A stretch of 57,914 nucleotides of DNA from Candidatus Binatia bacterium (GTDB lineage: Bacteria; Desulfobacterota; Binatia; UBA9968), in assembly GCA_036504975.1 (NCBI GenBank), contig DASXUF010000146.1:1-57914 (forward strand), written 5' to 3'. The notes under the pieces are model-generated. The model did not search any database. It had not been told where the DNA came from and saw nothing but the letters and a program-made list of their open reading frames with translations. How positions within the stretch are numbered: the stretch's first letter is position 1; each line of letters begins with the position of its first letter. Below are positions 49,549 through 56,949 of this stretch, in pieces. A program made the position numbers and the translations under genes.

Positions 49549-50796
49549 ATGGTTAAATTTGCTTCGAAGCTGATGTTCGGCCCCGAGAGCGCGGATTGGC
49601 AGGAACGGATCAACATGGAGCGCATGCGCCTCAGGCGCATGGAGCGCGCGCGCAAGATCATGCGCAAGAACGGTCTCGCCGCGCTGCTCGAAGCCAACAC
49701 GCAGAACGTCCGCTATCTCACCGCGCTGCGCGGCTTCGCCTACCCGATGGTGCGCTACGTGCTTTTTTTCGCCGAGCACGATCCGGTGATGTACGAGCAC
49801 AACGGCTACTACCATCAGATGCCGGACCAGGCGCCGTGGATCAAAGAGTGGCGGCCGGCGCGCTCGTGGCTGACCGGCGCGCCCGGCGTGGAAGCCAGCC
49901 AGGACGAAGCGAAGCAGTTCGCCGCCGACATCAAGGGCGAGCTGGAGAAGCGCGGCTTGCTCGGGGAGAAGCTCGGCCTGGGTGGCTTCGACGGCACCGC
50001 GCGGGAAGCTTTGATGAGCGCAGGGATCAAAAACATCGTCGATACCCGCCCGACGATGCTCGAAGCACGAGCGATCAAAAACGAAGACGAGATCAGTTGC
50101 CTCAAAATGATCGCCGCGATGGTGGACGGCGTGTGGTTCCGCGTCTGGGAAAACTTGAAGCCCGGGATGAAAGATTCGGACCTCGCCACGATCGGTTCCG
50201 CGGCGGGCTACGAGTTCGGCATGGAGAGCGCGGTCCCCGGCGGCTGGCGCACCGGGCCGACGACGTTCGACCGGGGATTCCATCAGTCGAGCCGCGTGAT
50301 CCAAGTCGGCGATCTGGTGTACGGCTCATACTGCGGCGCGACCTACATGGGCTACGGGAGCTGCACCTATCGAACATTCATCGTCGGCCGAGAGCCGAAC
50401 GATATAGAAAAGGACTGGTACAAGCGGCTGCGCGACCGGATCGACGCGATCATCGGCGAGATCAAACCCGGCAAGACGACGGCCGATGCCGCGAAGCACT
50501 TCCCGCCGGCCACGTCCTGGGGATATAAAGAAGAAGTCGAAGTCCTGGCGAGCGAGATCGGCCACGGCATCGGCCTCGGCACCAGCACGGGTTACGATAT
50601 GCCGATCATCAACCGGCTGTGGTCGTTCAACCATCCGCAGGTTTTCGAAGAGGGAATGACGATCGCGGTGGAGTCGCGCGAAGGCGAGACGCGCGTCGGC
50701 GGGGTCAGACTGGAAAACATGCTGGTCGTTACCAAGGACGGCGCCGAGATCATGGACCGATTTCCGAGAGACGAGATTCTGGTGGCGCCAAGATGA
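49549..50796 (+). CDS. M24 family (Xaa-Pro aminopeptidase/creatinase fold) protein lacking two metal aspartates
   Basis: 415 residues from the ATG with GGGAGG 12 bases upstream; a frame of 38 codons upstream is rejected. N-terminal creatinase-type domain, then a pita-bread domain. The first two metal ligands that should be aspartate (DVGA...GY.SD.TRTF) are Y261 and C272 in YCGATYMGYGSCTYRTF. The remaining ligands H339 (IGHGIGL), E375 and E389 are present. Metal-free relatives include creatinase and ectoine hydrolase DoeA, so a hydrolase or lyase of a small compound rather than a peptidase is likely. Confidence 0.9.
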   Translation: MVKFASKLMFGPESADWQERINMERMRLRRMERARKIMRKNGLAALLEANTQNVRYLTALRGFAYPMVRYVLFFAEHDPVMYEHNGYYHQMPDQAPWIKEWRPARSWLTGAPGVEASQDEAKQFAADIKGELEKRGLLGEKLGLGGFDGTAREALMSAGIKNIVDTRPTMLEARAIKNEDEISCLKMIAAMVDGVWFRVWENLKPGMKDSDLATIGSAAGYEFGMESAVPGGWRTGPTTFDRGFHQSSRVIQVGDLVYGSYCGATYMGYGSCTYRTFIVGREPNDIEKDWYKRLRDRIDAIIGEIKPGKTTADAAKHFPPATSWGYKEEVEVLASEIGHGIGLGTSTGYDMPIINRLWSFNHPQVFEEGMTIAVESREGETRVGGVRLENMLVVTKDGAEIMDRFPRDEILVAPR

Positions 50797-50805
50797 CGAT
50801 AATTT

Positions 50806-50877
50806 TGATTTTTGAATGATGAATTTTGAATTGAAGAAGAAATCCCTTTTAATTCAAAACTCAAAATTAAAAATTCA
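50806..50877. repeat. AT-rich inverted repeat
   Basis: GATGAATTTTGAATT (ending 50832) pairs with AATTCAAAACTC (from 50851). In an intergenic gap of 102 bases just after the M24 stop. Same kind of AT-rich words occur in the array near 36915 and 38960. Could work as a bidirectional terminator; no T-run strand preference. Confidence 0.5.
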
Positions 50878-50898
50878 ACATTCTCCGAAGGAGGAATT

Positions 50899-51591
50899 AT
50901 GTCTCAATTGCGTTGTCTGACGATCACGGCGAAAGAGCCGATTCGACTGGCCGATTTTTACCGCGAGGTCTTCGAGCTGAAAACGGTCGCGGAGAGCGAA
51001 GCATTGGTTCGCCTGTCGGACGGCGTCATGACGCTGGCCCTGGTGAAGGAGCAAGATGAGAGCGCGCGGGGGTTGCATGCGAGCGGCTTCGAGGTGCAGG
51101 ACCTCGACGGCATAGCGGAGAAGGCGCAAAAAAGCGGCAAGGGCTCCGGCCCGTACAGCGAAGGGCAGGTGGCGGACCCCGACGGCAACCTCGTCGATCT
51201 CTCGCGACGGAGCTTCGGCGCATCGCAGGAGAGAACGCCGTTTCCGATCCGCCATCTCGCGCTCTACACCGCCGATCCGAAGAAGCTGTCCGATTTTTAT
51301 GGCGGTATTTTTCAGATGAAGGAGGTCGCCTACTCCGACCGCTCCTCGATCTTCGTCTCAGACGGATATTTCAACGTCGCTTTGCTGTATCAGCGCGCGG
51401 GCGAGGAAAAAAACGGCCTCAACCATTTCGGCTTTCACGTCCAGGACCTCGAGGAGATGCGCGACCGGGCGGAGCGGGCCGGAGTCCGGCGCGGCGCCAA
51501 GCGACCGGACCGGATCCCGTTCGCGGAGTACCGATTACATGACCCCGAGGGAAACGGAATCGATATCTCGGTGAAGGGCTGGAAAACATGA
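50899..51591 (+). CDS. VOC-family protein, two domains
   Basis: 230 residues with AAGGAGG upstream. Two modules: PIRLADFYREVFELKTV and LYTADPKKLSDFYGGIFQMKEV. Metal-type residues visible include the first-module end VADPDGNLVDLS and second-module NHFGFHVQDLEE, then LHDPEGNGIDIS. Likely a dioxygenase, isomerase or resistance-type protein; substrate unknown. It lies between the M24 gene and a binding protein in the same direction. Confidence 0.9.
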   Translation: MSQLRCLTITAKEPIRLADFYREVFELKTVAESEALVRLSDGVMTLALVKEQDESARGLHASGFEVQDLDGIAEKAQKSGKGSGPYSEGQVADPDGNLVDLSRRSFGASQERTPFPIRHLALYTADPKKLSDFYGGIFQMKEVAYSDRSSIFVSDGYFNVALLYQRAGEEKNGLNHFGFHVQDLEEMRDRAERAGVRRGAKRPDRIPFAEYRLHDPEGNGIDISVKGWKT

Positions 51592-51610
51592 ACCAACCTG
51601 TGGCGAAAGT

Positions 51611-51698
51611 TTCATGCTTCGACAAGGTCAGCATGAACGGAAGAGGGAAAGAGCTGTGAATAATTGCTCCGTTCGCCCTGAGCCTTGTCGAAGGGCGG
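51611..51698. repeat. REP-like palindrome pair overlapping a gene start
   Basis: TTCATGCTTCGACAAGGTCAGCATGAACGG and CGTTCGCCCTGAGCCTTGTCGAAGGGCGG in inverted orientation. The second half encodes residues of the following binding protein's N-terminus. Confidence 0.65.
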
Positions 51699-52663
51699 TG
51701 TTCGTAACGCTCCTTTCTCTATTTCTGAATCTTTATTCCACCGCCGATGCTGCGGACAAGATCGTCGCCGATTTCGGCGGGGTGTCGGGATTCCAGAGCG
51801 CCTCGTGGGTCGCCAAGGATCTCAAGCTGTTCGAAAAATACGGCCTCAACGTGGATCTGGTGATGATCACGGGCGGCGCGCGCTCGGTGGCGGCGCTCCT
51901 CGGCGGCAGCACACAGTTCGCCACCGGCTCGGGCACGGCGCCGCTCCAGGCTTACGCGCGCGGCTCCGACGTGGTCATCCTCGCCGCTTCCTACAACAAG
52001 TTTCCTTACTCGTTCGTGGTGAAGCCGGACATCCGTTCGCCGAAAGATTTGCGCGGGAAAAAAATCGGTATTCTCAACTTCGGCGGCTCCAACGACATCG
52101 CCCTGCAGCTCGCACTCAAGGAGTGGGGGCTCAAGCAGCAGGAGGTGAACGTGATGATAGGTGGAGACGCGCCGACGCGGCTTCTGTCACTGACGGTAGG
52201 ATCGCTCGATGCAACGATTCTCTCGCCGCCGCATCTTACGATGGCCGTAAAGTCGGGCTATCGGGTCCTCGCCGATATGGGGGAGATGAGGGCCAATTTT
52301 TCTCAGTCTACGCTTTACGTCCGGCGCGGCTATCTGCGCGACAACCGCGACATCGTGAAGCGCTTCGTCAAGGCCTATTCCGAGGCGGTTCGAGTCATCA
52401 AGACGGATCGCGAGCGGATTCTCAAGATCTTCGCCCGCAGGATGCGGGTCGAGGATCAGGACATTCTCAACGACACCTACAGCTATTTCGGTCCGCGTTT
52501 TTCTTTCCCGCCGCGCGTGGACCTGCAGGGAATCAAAGACACGTTGGATTTTTACGCCGCGACCAGTCCCGAGATGCGAGGCCGCAAGCCGGAGGAGTTC
52601 GTCGATCACTCGATTCTCGACGAGCTCGAGAAGGAAGGGTTCTTCAAGGCGCTGGGATCGTGA
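51656..52663 (+). CDS. NMT1/THI5-like periplasmic binding protein 4
   Basis: 335 residues from a GTG with AGAGGGAAAGAG upstream; the ATG at 51614 lies in repeat DNA. Residues 2-16 (NNCSVRPEPCRRAVF) are encoded by a REP element, then the signal core TLLSLFLNLYSTADA. Mature: KIVADFGGVSGFQSASWVAKDLKLFEKYGLNVDLVMITGG, with lobe two WGLKQQEVNVMIGG. The end is two bases from the stop of the oppositely directed binding protein 5. Ligand unknown. Confidence 0.9.
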   Translation: MNNCSVRPEPCRRAVFVTLLSLFLNLYSTADAADKIVADFGGVSGFQSASWVAKDLKLFEKYGLNVDLVMITGGARSVAALLGGSTQFATGSGTAPLQAYARGSDVVILAASYNKFPYSFVVKPDIRSPKDLRGKKIGILNFGGSNDIALQLALKEWGLKQQEVNVMIGGDAPTRLLSLTVGSLDATILSPPHLTMAVKSGYRVLADMGEMRANFSQSTLYVRRGYLRDNRDIVKRFVKAYSEAVRVIKTDRERILKIFARRMRVEDQDILNDTYSYFGPRFSFPPRVDLQGIKDTLDFYAATSPEMRGRKPEEFVDHSILDELEKEGFFKALGS

Positions 52664-52665
52664 GG

Positions 52666-53643
52666 TTACTTTTTTAATTCTTCGCCGGCCTTTTTCGCGA
52701 AGCTCCAGTCGGCCACGTCGGAGACGGCGACCGGCGCCGCGCTCTTGCGGGTCTCCTGGACCAGCCGGATCACGTTCTTCATCGTTTCATCCGGCGCAAT
52801 CCCCGTCCGGCTGTATAATCCGGCCAAGTCGCGATAAATGCCGTCTCGAACCTCCGCGTCTTTGATGCCCCAGCTTTTTTCCATCAGTGATAGGACGTCG
52901 CTTTTACGAGTGCGAATGTAATCGATGCTCTTGCTCATTGCCTTTATCATCCTGACGATCTCCGGGCCTCTCTCTTTCATCTGGTCCGTATGCGCCGCCA
53001 GCCCGCCGAGAGGAATCTGCATCACGTCGTTGAAGGTCACGAGCTCATGGAAGCCCCTCTTCAGCCCGATCTTGTTGAACGGCGGTGTCAACATCGCGGC
53101 ATGTATCGAGCCGCTCTCCAGTGCCTGGTAGCGGCTCGAGCTGCCGCCTATCTGCATATAGGTCACATCTTTTTCCGGATTCATGCCGTACTTTCTCAGG
53201 ATCGTCACCACCTCGCTGTGGGGCGTGCCGCCGAAGCTGCTGATCCCGACGATCTTGCCCTTGAGGTCCTCGATTCTTTTGATGCTTGGACTCGTGACCA
53301 GGACGTGATCCGAGCCGTCCATGACCGACATGACGATGCGGACCGGCAGGCCCGCGAGCGCGGCGCCCACGAAATTGGAAAAGGTCCCGCCGTAATCGAC
53401 GTTTTTGCTGAGCACGCCGTTGACCACGACCTGGTTCTGCATGATGACGACGAGGGCGTTCAGCCCCTCGCCTTTGAAAAAGCCTTTTTCCTCGGCAATG
53501 ACAAACGGAAGGGAGTTGCTGCCGGTGCGCGTGGTCAGCCCGACGGTTATCCTGCGCTCTTGTGCCGGAAGGACGACTGGAAACGCCGCGGCGAGCGCGA
53601 GCGCCAGCGAAAAGTGGTTGAGAAGAATACGGGCCGCCTTCAT
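52666..53643 (-). CDS. NMT1/THI5-like periplasmic binding protein 5
   Basis: 325 residues. Signal segment LLNHFSLALALAAAFPVVLP, then ITVGLTTRTGSNSLPFVIAEEKGFFKGEGLNALVVIMQNQ. Standard lobe-two GMNPEKDVTYMQIGG. Coupled by ATGA overlap to the upstream VOC gene on the same strand, which suggests the ligand is related to the VOC substrate. No transport genes. Confidence 0.93.
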   Translation of the reverse strand: MKAARILLNHFSLALALAAAFPVVLPAQERRITVGLTTRTGSNSLPFVIAEEKGFFKGEGLNALVVIMQNQVVVNGVLSKNVDYGGTFSNFVGAALAGLPVRIVMSVMDGSDHVLVTSPSIKRIEDLKGKIVGISSFGGTPHSEVVTILRKYGMNPEKDVTYMQIGGSSSRYQALESGSIHAAMLTPPFNKIGLKRGFHELVTFNDVMQIPLGGLAAHTDQMKERGPEIVRMIKAMSKSIDYIRTRKSDVLSLMEKSWGIKDAEVRDGIYRDLAGLYSRTGIAPDETMKNVIRLVQETRKSAAPVAVSDVADWSFAKKAGEELKK

Positions 53644-54485
53644 CGCTCGACAAGATCCATGAGAACGCCGTCGGGGTCCGCAAGGGAGCGCGCGCCGATC
53701 ATGCAGCTATCGATCTCGCGCTGGGTGACGGGACCGAACCTTCCCAGATCGATTTTCTTCGGCCGAGACTCGGGATGGGATCGACTCAACTCTTCCAGAT
53801 CTTCTTCGGCTTGTTTTAAGCCCTCCACCTTGAAGCCGATGTGGTCCAGGCCTTCGGTCATCGAGCGGTAGGAGTTATTCTCGGTCGGGATGATGACGAT
53901 CGACACCTTGCCGTCGCTCAGGCAGAGCTGGCCCTTCGAGGTGAGCCTCAGGGTTGAACCCTTCTCGGAGCCGCTCTCCACCGGCCGCAGCTCGAAGACA
54001 TCCTGATAGAAGTCCGCCAACAGCGGCGGCCTGCCCGCGCGGATCGCCACGTGATGCAAGCGGCGCGGCTGCTCCCAGCCTTGTTCCAGATAGCCTTCCC
54101 TCACCTTAGCGACGCCTTGCTGGGAGACATCGATGTGCGTGCCGGCCGGGTCCTGAATCCTGAGAACGGAGAAGGGCACGTGCTCCAGGCTGGTCGCGAC
54201 TCTCAGCTCGGGATATTTTTTTCGCAGCCTTTCCAACACGGTTTCGCTCGACTGAACTTCGAAGCCGTAATGGTCGAGGCCGGAGCGGATGCCCGCGTGG
54301 CGCTGCAACAGGGCGAGGCCGATGACGCCGTCGCTGATATGCCCCCGGCTGGGATTATAATTTCCCTTTTCGTCGGTCATCCCCGTCGTGATCTGCTTCA
54401 TGCCGAAGATGGTTTTATAAAAATCGGCGGTCTTGTCGTAATTCTCGGTGTAAATTGCAACGTGGCGGATTCGTGCAAATGACAT
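53640..54485 (-). CDS. VOC-family protein, two domains
   Basis: 281 residues with GAGGAGA upstream. Modules: FARIRHVAIYTENYDKTADFYKTIFGM and RLHHVAIRAGRPPLLADFYQDVFEL. Typical DHYGFEVQS and DHIGFKVEG second-strand histidines. C-terminal SLADPDGVLMDL matches the VOC glutamate/aspartate site. Likely ring-cleavage or isomerase chemistry; coupled to binding protein 5. Divergent from the CoA-transferase gene. Confidence 0.92.
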   Translation of the reverse strand: MSFARIRHVAIYTENYDKTADFYKTIFGMKQITTGMTDEKGNYNPSRGHISDGVIGLALLQRHAGIRSGLDHYGFEVQSSETVLERLRKKYPELRVATSLEHVPFSVLRIQDPAGTHIDVSQQGVAKVREGYLEQGWEQPRRLHHVAIRAGRPPLLADFYQDVFELRPVESGSEKGSTLRLTSKGQLCLSDGKVSIVIIPTENNSYRSMTEGLDHIGFKVEGLKQAEEDLEELSRSHPESRPKKIDLGRFGPVTQREIDSCMIGARSLADPDGVLMDLVER

Positions 54486-54585
54486 AAGCGTCTCCTCTCT
54501 GGGTCCGGCCTAACACCCGGCGCGGCTCGTTGTCAACGTTGACTCATGTAATAAACCGTGGGAGATTTACGACGGGGAAGCTTTC

Positions 54586-55788
54586 ATGCGCATCAACGCT
54601 CTCGCGGACATCACCGTCATCGAATGCGCCACCTTCGTCACCGGGCCCTACGCGACGGCGCTGCTCGCCGATCTCGGCGCGCGCGTGATCAAGATCGAAG
54701 CGCCGCCCGACGGCGATCCTTACCGCTACTTCGCGGCGGACCCGTTTTTCAGCCCGAACTTCGCGCATCTCAACCGCAACAAAGAAAGCCTCGCCCTCGA
54801 TCTCAAGAGCGAGAGGGGAAAAGAGCTTTGCGTCGATCTCATCAAGAATGCCGACGTGTTCGTGGAAAATTTCCGCCCGGGCGCCGCCGAGCGCCTGGGG
54901 CTGGGCTACGATGCGCTCCGGTCCGCCAACCGCCGGCTGGTTTATTGCTCTATCTCCGCGTTTGGCCAGACCGGGCCCTACGCGGACAAGCCGGGCTTCG
55001 ACACTCTGGGCCAGGCGATGAGCGGGCTGATGAGCCTGCTCACCGACAGGGAACGGCCCGAAGTCATGGGCATCGCGCTGTCGGATTACACGACCGGACT
55101 TTCGGCGGGCTACGGCATTTTGGGCGCGCTGCTCGCGCGCCACGCGACCGGGCACGGCTCGAAGGTCGAGACGTCTTTATTGCAGGCGACGCTGGCGTTT
55201 ATCGGCGAGACGGCCGCGGGTTATTTGCGCAACGGACAGGTTCCCGACCGGCTCCAGCGGGTGAAGAACGCGCACGCGTTCGCCTTCGTCGCCAAGGACG
55301 GATTGCCGCTGGTCGTCCACTGCTCGGTGCCGGAAAAATTTTGGCAGGCCTTTCTCCAAGCGGTGGAGCGAACGGACCTGGCGGCCGATCCTCGATTTCA
55401 AACCCGGGAAGCGCGAAAAGATAATTACTCGAAGCTCGAAGCGGAGTTGAAGCCGGTATTCGCCGGACGAACGCGGGCCGAGTGGCTCGAAAGGCTCGAG
55501 CGGAGCGATGTCCCCGCGGCGCCGCTTTACAACATGGCCGAGGTCTTGAGCGATCCTCAAGTGGAACATCTCGGCTTGATCGAGGAGGTCGAGCATGCCA
55601 AAGCGGGGAAGTTGAAGTTCGTCGGACCGGCGGTGAGCTACGCGAAACTTTCCACGGAAAGCGCCAAGCCGCCGCCGCTCCTCGGCGAGCAGACGGCGCT
55701 GATTCTCGCCGAGCTGGGCTGCGGCGCGGAAGAGGTGCGCGGCATGGAAGAACAAGGAATCGTCAAAACGACCGGACCCGATAGGTAA
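54586..55788 (+). CDS. Class III (CaiB/BaiF) CoA-transferase
   Basis: 400 residues. Moves CoA between carboxylates through an enzyme-bound aspartyl mixed anhydride. The catalytic aspartate is in IALSDYTTGLSAGYG; other family blocks are FVTGPYATALLADLGARVIKIEAP at the N-terminus and NFRPGAAERLGLGYD. Typical of catabolism of aromatic or short-chain acids, but the acid is unknown. Next gene follows by 31 bases. Confidence 0.94.
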   Translation: MRINALADITVIECATFVTGPYATALLADLGARVIKIEAPPDGDPYRYFAADPFFSPNFAHLNRNKESLALDLKSERGKELCVDLIKNADVFVENFRPGAAERLGLGYDALRSANRRLVYCSISAFGQTGPYADKPGFDTLGQAMSGLMSLLTDRERPEVMGIALSDYTTGLSAGYGILGALLARHATGHGSKVETSLLQATLAFIGETAAGYLRNGQVPDRLQRVKNAHAFAFVAKDGLPLVVHCSVPEKFWQAFLQAVERTDLAADPRFQTREARKDNYSKLEAELKPVFAGRTRAEWLERLERSDVPAAPLYNMAEVLSDPQVEHLGLIEEVEHAKAGKLKFVGPAVSYAKLSTESAKPPPLLGEQTALILAELGCGAEEVRGMEEQGIVKTTGPDR

Positions 55789-55819
55789 ACGAGCCGGAGT
55801 CAAAAGAAGGGAGGGCACG

Positions 55820-56836
55820 ATGGCAGCGAAATCGGAGCGCATCCTTTATATAGGCACCGCGGAGGGATTGTTTCAGGCGACGCCGGAAAACGGCGGCTAC
55901 CAGTCCCGTCCGTCGGGCTTGCAAGGCAAGGGGGCATTGAGAGCGCCGGTCGTGATCGACTGGCACGACTCGCGGCGCATGTACGCCGCCACCAGCCGCG
56001 GCGGCATGTTCCGCAGCGAAGACCGCGGCGCGACCTGGCGCGAGATCAACGAAGGGATCGTCTACAAAGAAGCGTGGTCGCTGGCGCAGCATCCGGCGAC
56101 CGGAGAATTGGTCCTCGGCACGGGGCCGTCGTCGATCTTCAAGAGCAACGACGGCGGCGATAGCTGGATCGACTGCGAGCAGTTGAGAAGTCTGCCCGAG
56201 ACCGAAGACTGGACGTTTCCCCAGCCGCCGCACGTCAGCCACGTCAAGGATCTGGCTTTGTGCGGGAGTGATCCGTTGCTTATCTTCGGCGCAATCGAAG
56301 AGGGTTGGATCGTTCGCAGCAAAGACGGCGGGAAGACGTGGAAAAATATCAAGGAGGGGACGGAGTTCGACTCCCACTCGGTCGCCGTGATGCCCGACGC
56401 TCCGAACGTCGTGGTCGCCACTTCGGGCAAGTCCTTTTATAAAAGCGTCGACGGCGGCGACCGCTTCGTAAAATGCGCGGCGGGCCTGGATCGCCGTTAC
56501 ATGGCCCAGGCGGCTTTCCATCCGTCGAAACCGCGAGTGTTCCTTACCGCGGCGGCGGCGGTTCCGCCGCCGTTCTGGCGCCGGCCGGAAGGCGCGGACG
56601 CGGCTTTTTATCGCAGCGACGATCAAGGGGAGTCGTGGAAAAGACTTTCCGGCGGCTTGCCGGAGCATTTTAAAGCGGCATCACGCGCGGTCGCCGGCGA
56701 TCCGGAAGACCCGAACGGATTTTTTTTCGGCATGACCGATGGCAGCGTGTGGATGACCGAAGACGCGGGCGAATCGTTTCGCCGGCTTCTCGCCGGCATG
56801 CCGCAGATCATGAGCATCCGCGTCGCGTATCGGTGA
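55820..56836 (+). CDS. Asp-box (BNR) beta-propeller protein
   Basis: 338 residues with AAGGGAGGG upstream. Six Asp-box turns of the S-x-D-x-G-x-T-W type: SEDRGATW, SNDGGDSW, SKDGGKTW, SVDGGDRF, SDDQGESW and TEDAGESF, spaced as propeller blades. No sialidase arginine triad is evident, so non-catalytic or unknown. No signal peptide. Follows the CoA-transferase. Confidence 0.9.
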   Translation: MAAKSERILYIGTAEGLFQATPENGGYQSRPSGLQGKGALRAPVVIDWHDSRRMYAATSRGGMFRSEDRGATWREINEGIVYKEAWSLAQHPATGELVLGTGPSSIFKSNDGGDSWIDCEQLRSLPETEDWTFPQPPHVSHVKDLALCGSDPLLIFGAIEEGWIVRSKDGGKTWKNIKEGTEFDSHSVAVMPDAPNVVVATSGKSFYKSVDGGDRFVKCAAGLDRRYMAQAAFHPSKPRVFLTAAAAVPPPFWRRPEGADAAFYRSDDQGESWKRLSGGLPEHFKAASRAVAGDPEDPNGFFFGMTDGSVWMTEDAGESFRRLLAGMPQIMSIRVAYR

Positions 56837-56870
56837 TGCACTACTCGATCGATACGTGCATGGAGAGACT

Positions 56871-56949
56871 CCGTTCGTCCTTCGACAAAGCTCAGGACGA
56901 ACGGCTGGTCCTAGCCACCACCCGTTGGTGGTGAGCTTGTCGAACCATG
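56871..56949. repeat. REP-like palindrome overlapping the next start
   Basis: CCGTTCGTCCTTCGACAAAGCTCAGGACGAACGG is a full perfect-arm copy; a second arm (GAGCTTGTCGAACCATGAACG) includes the ATG of the next gene. Confidence 0.7.
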
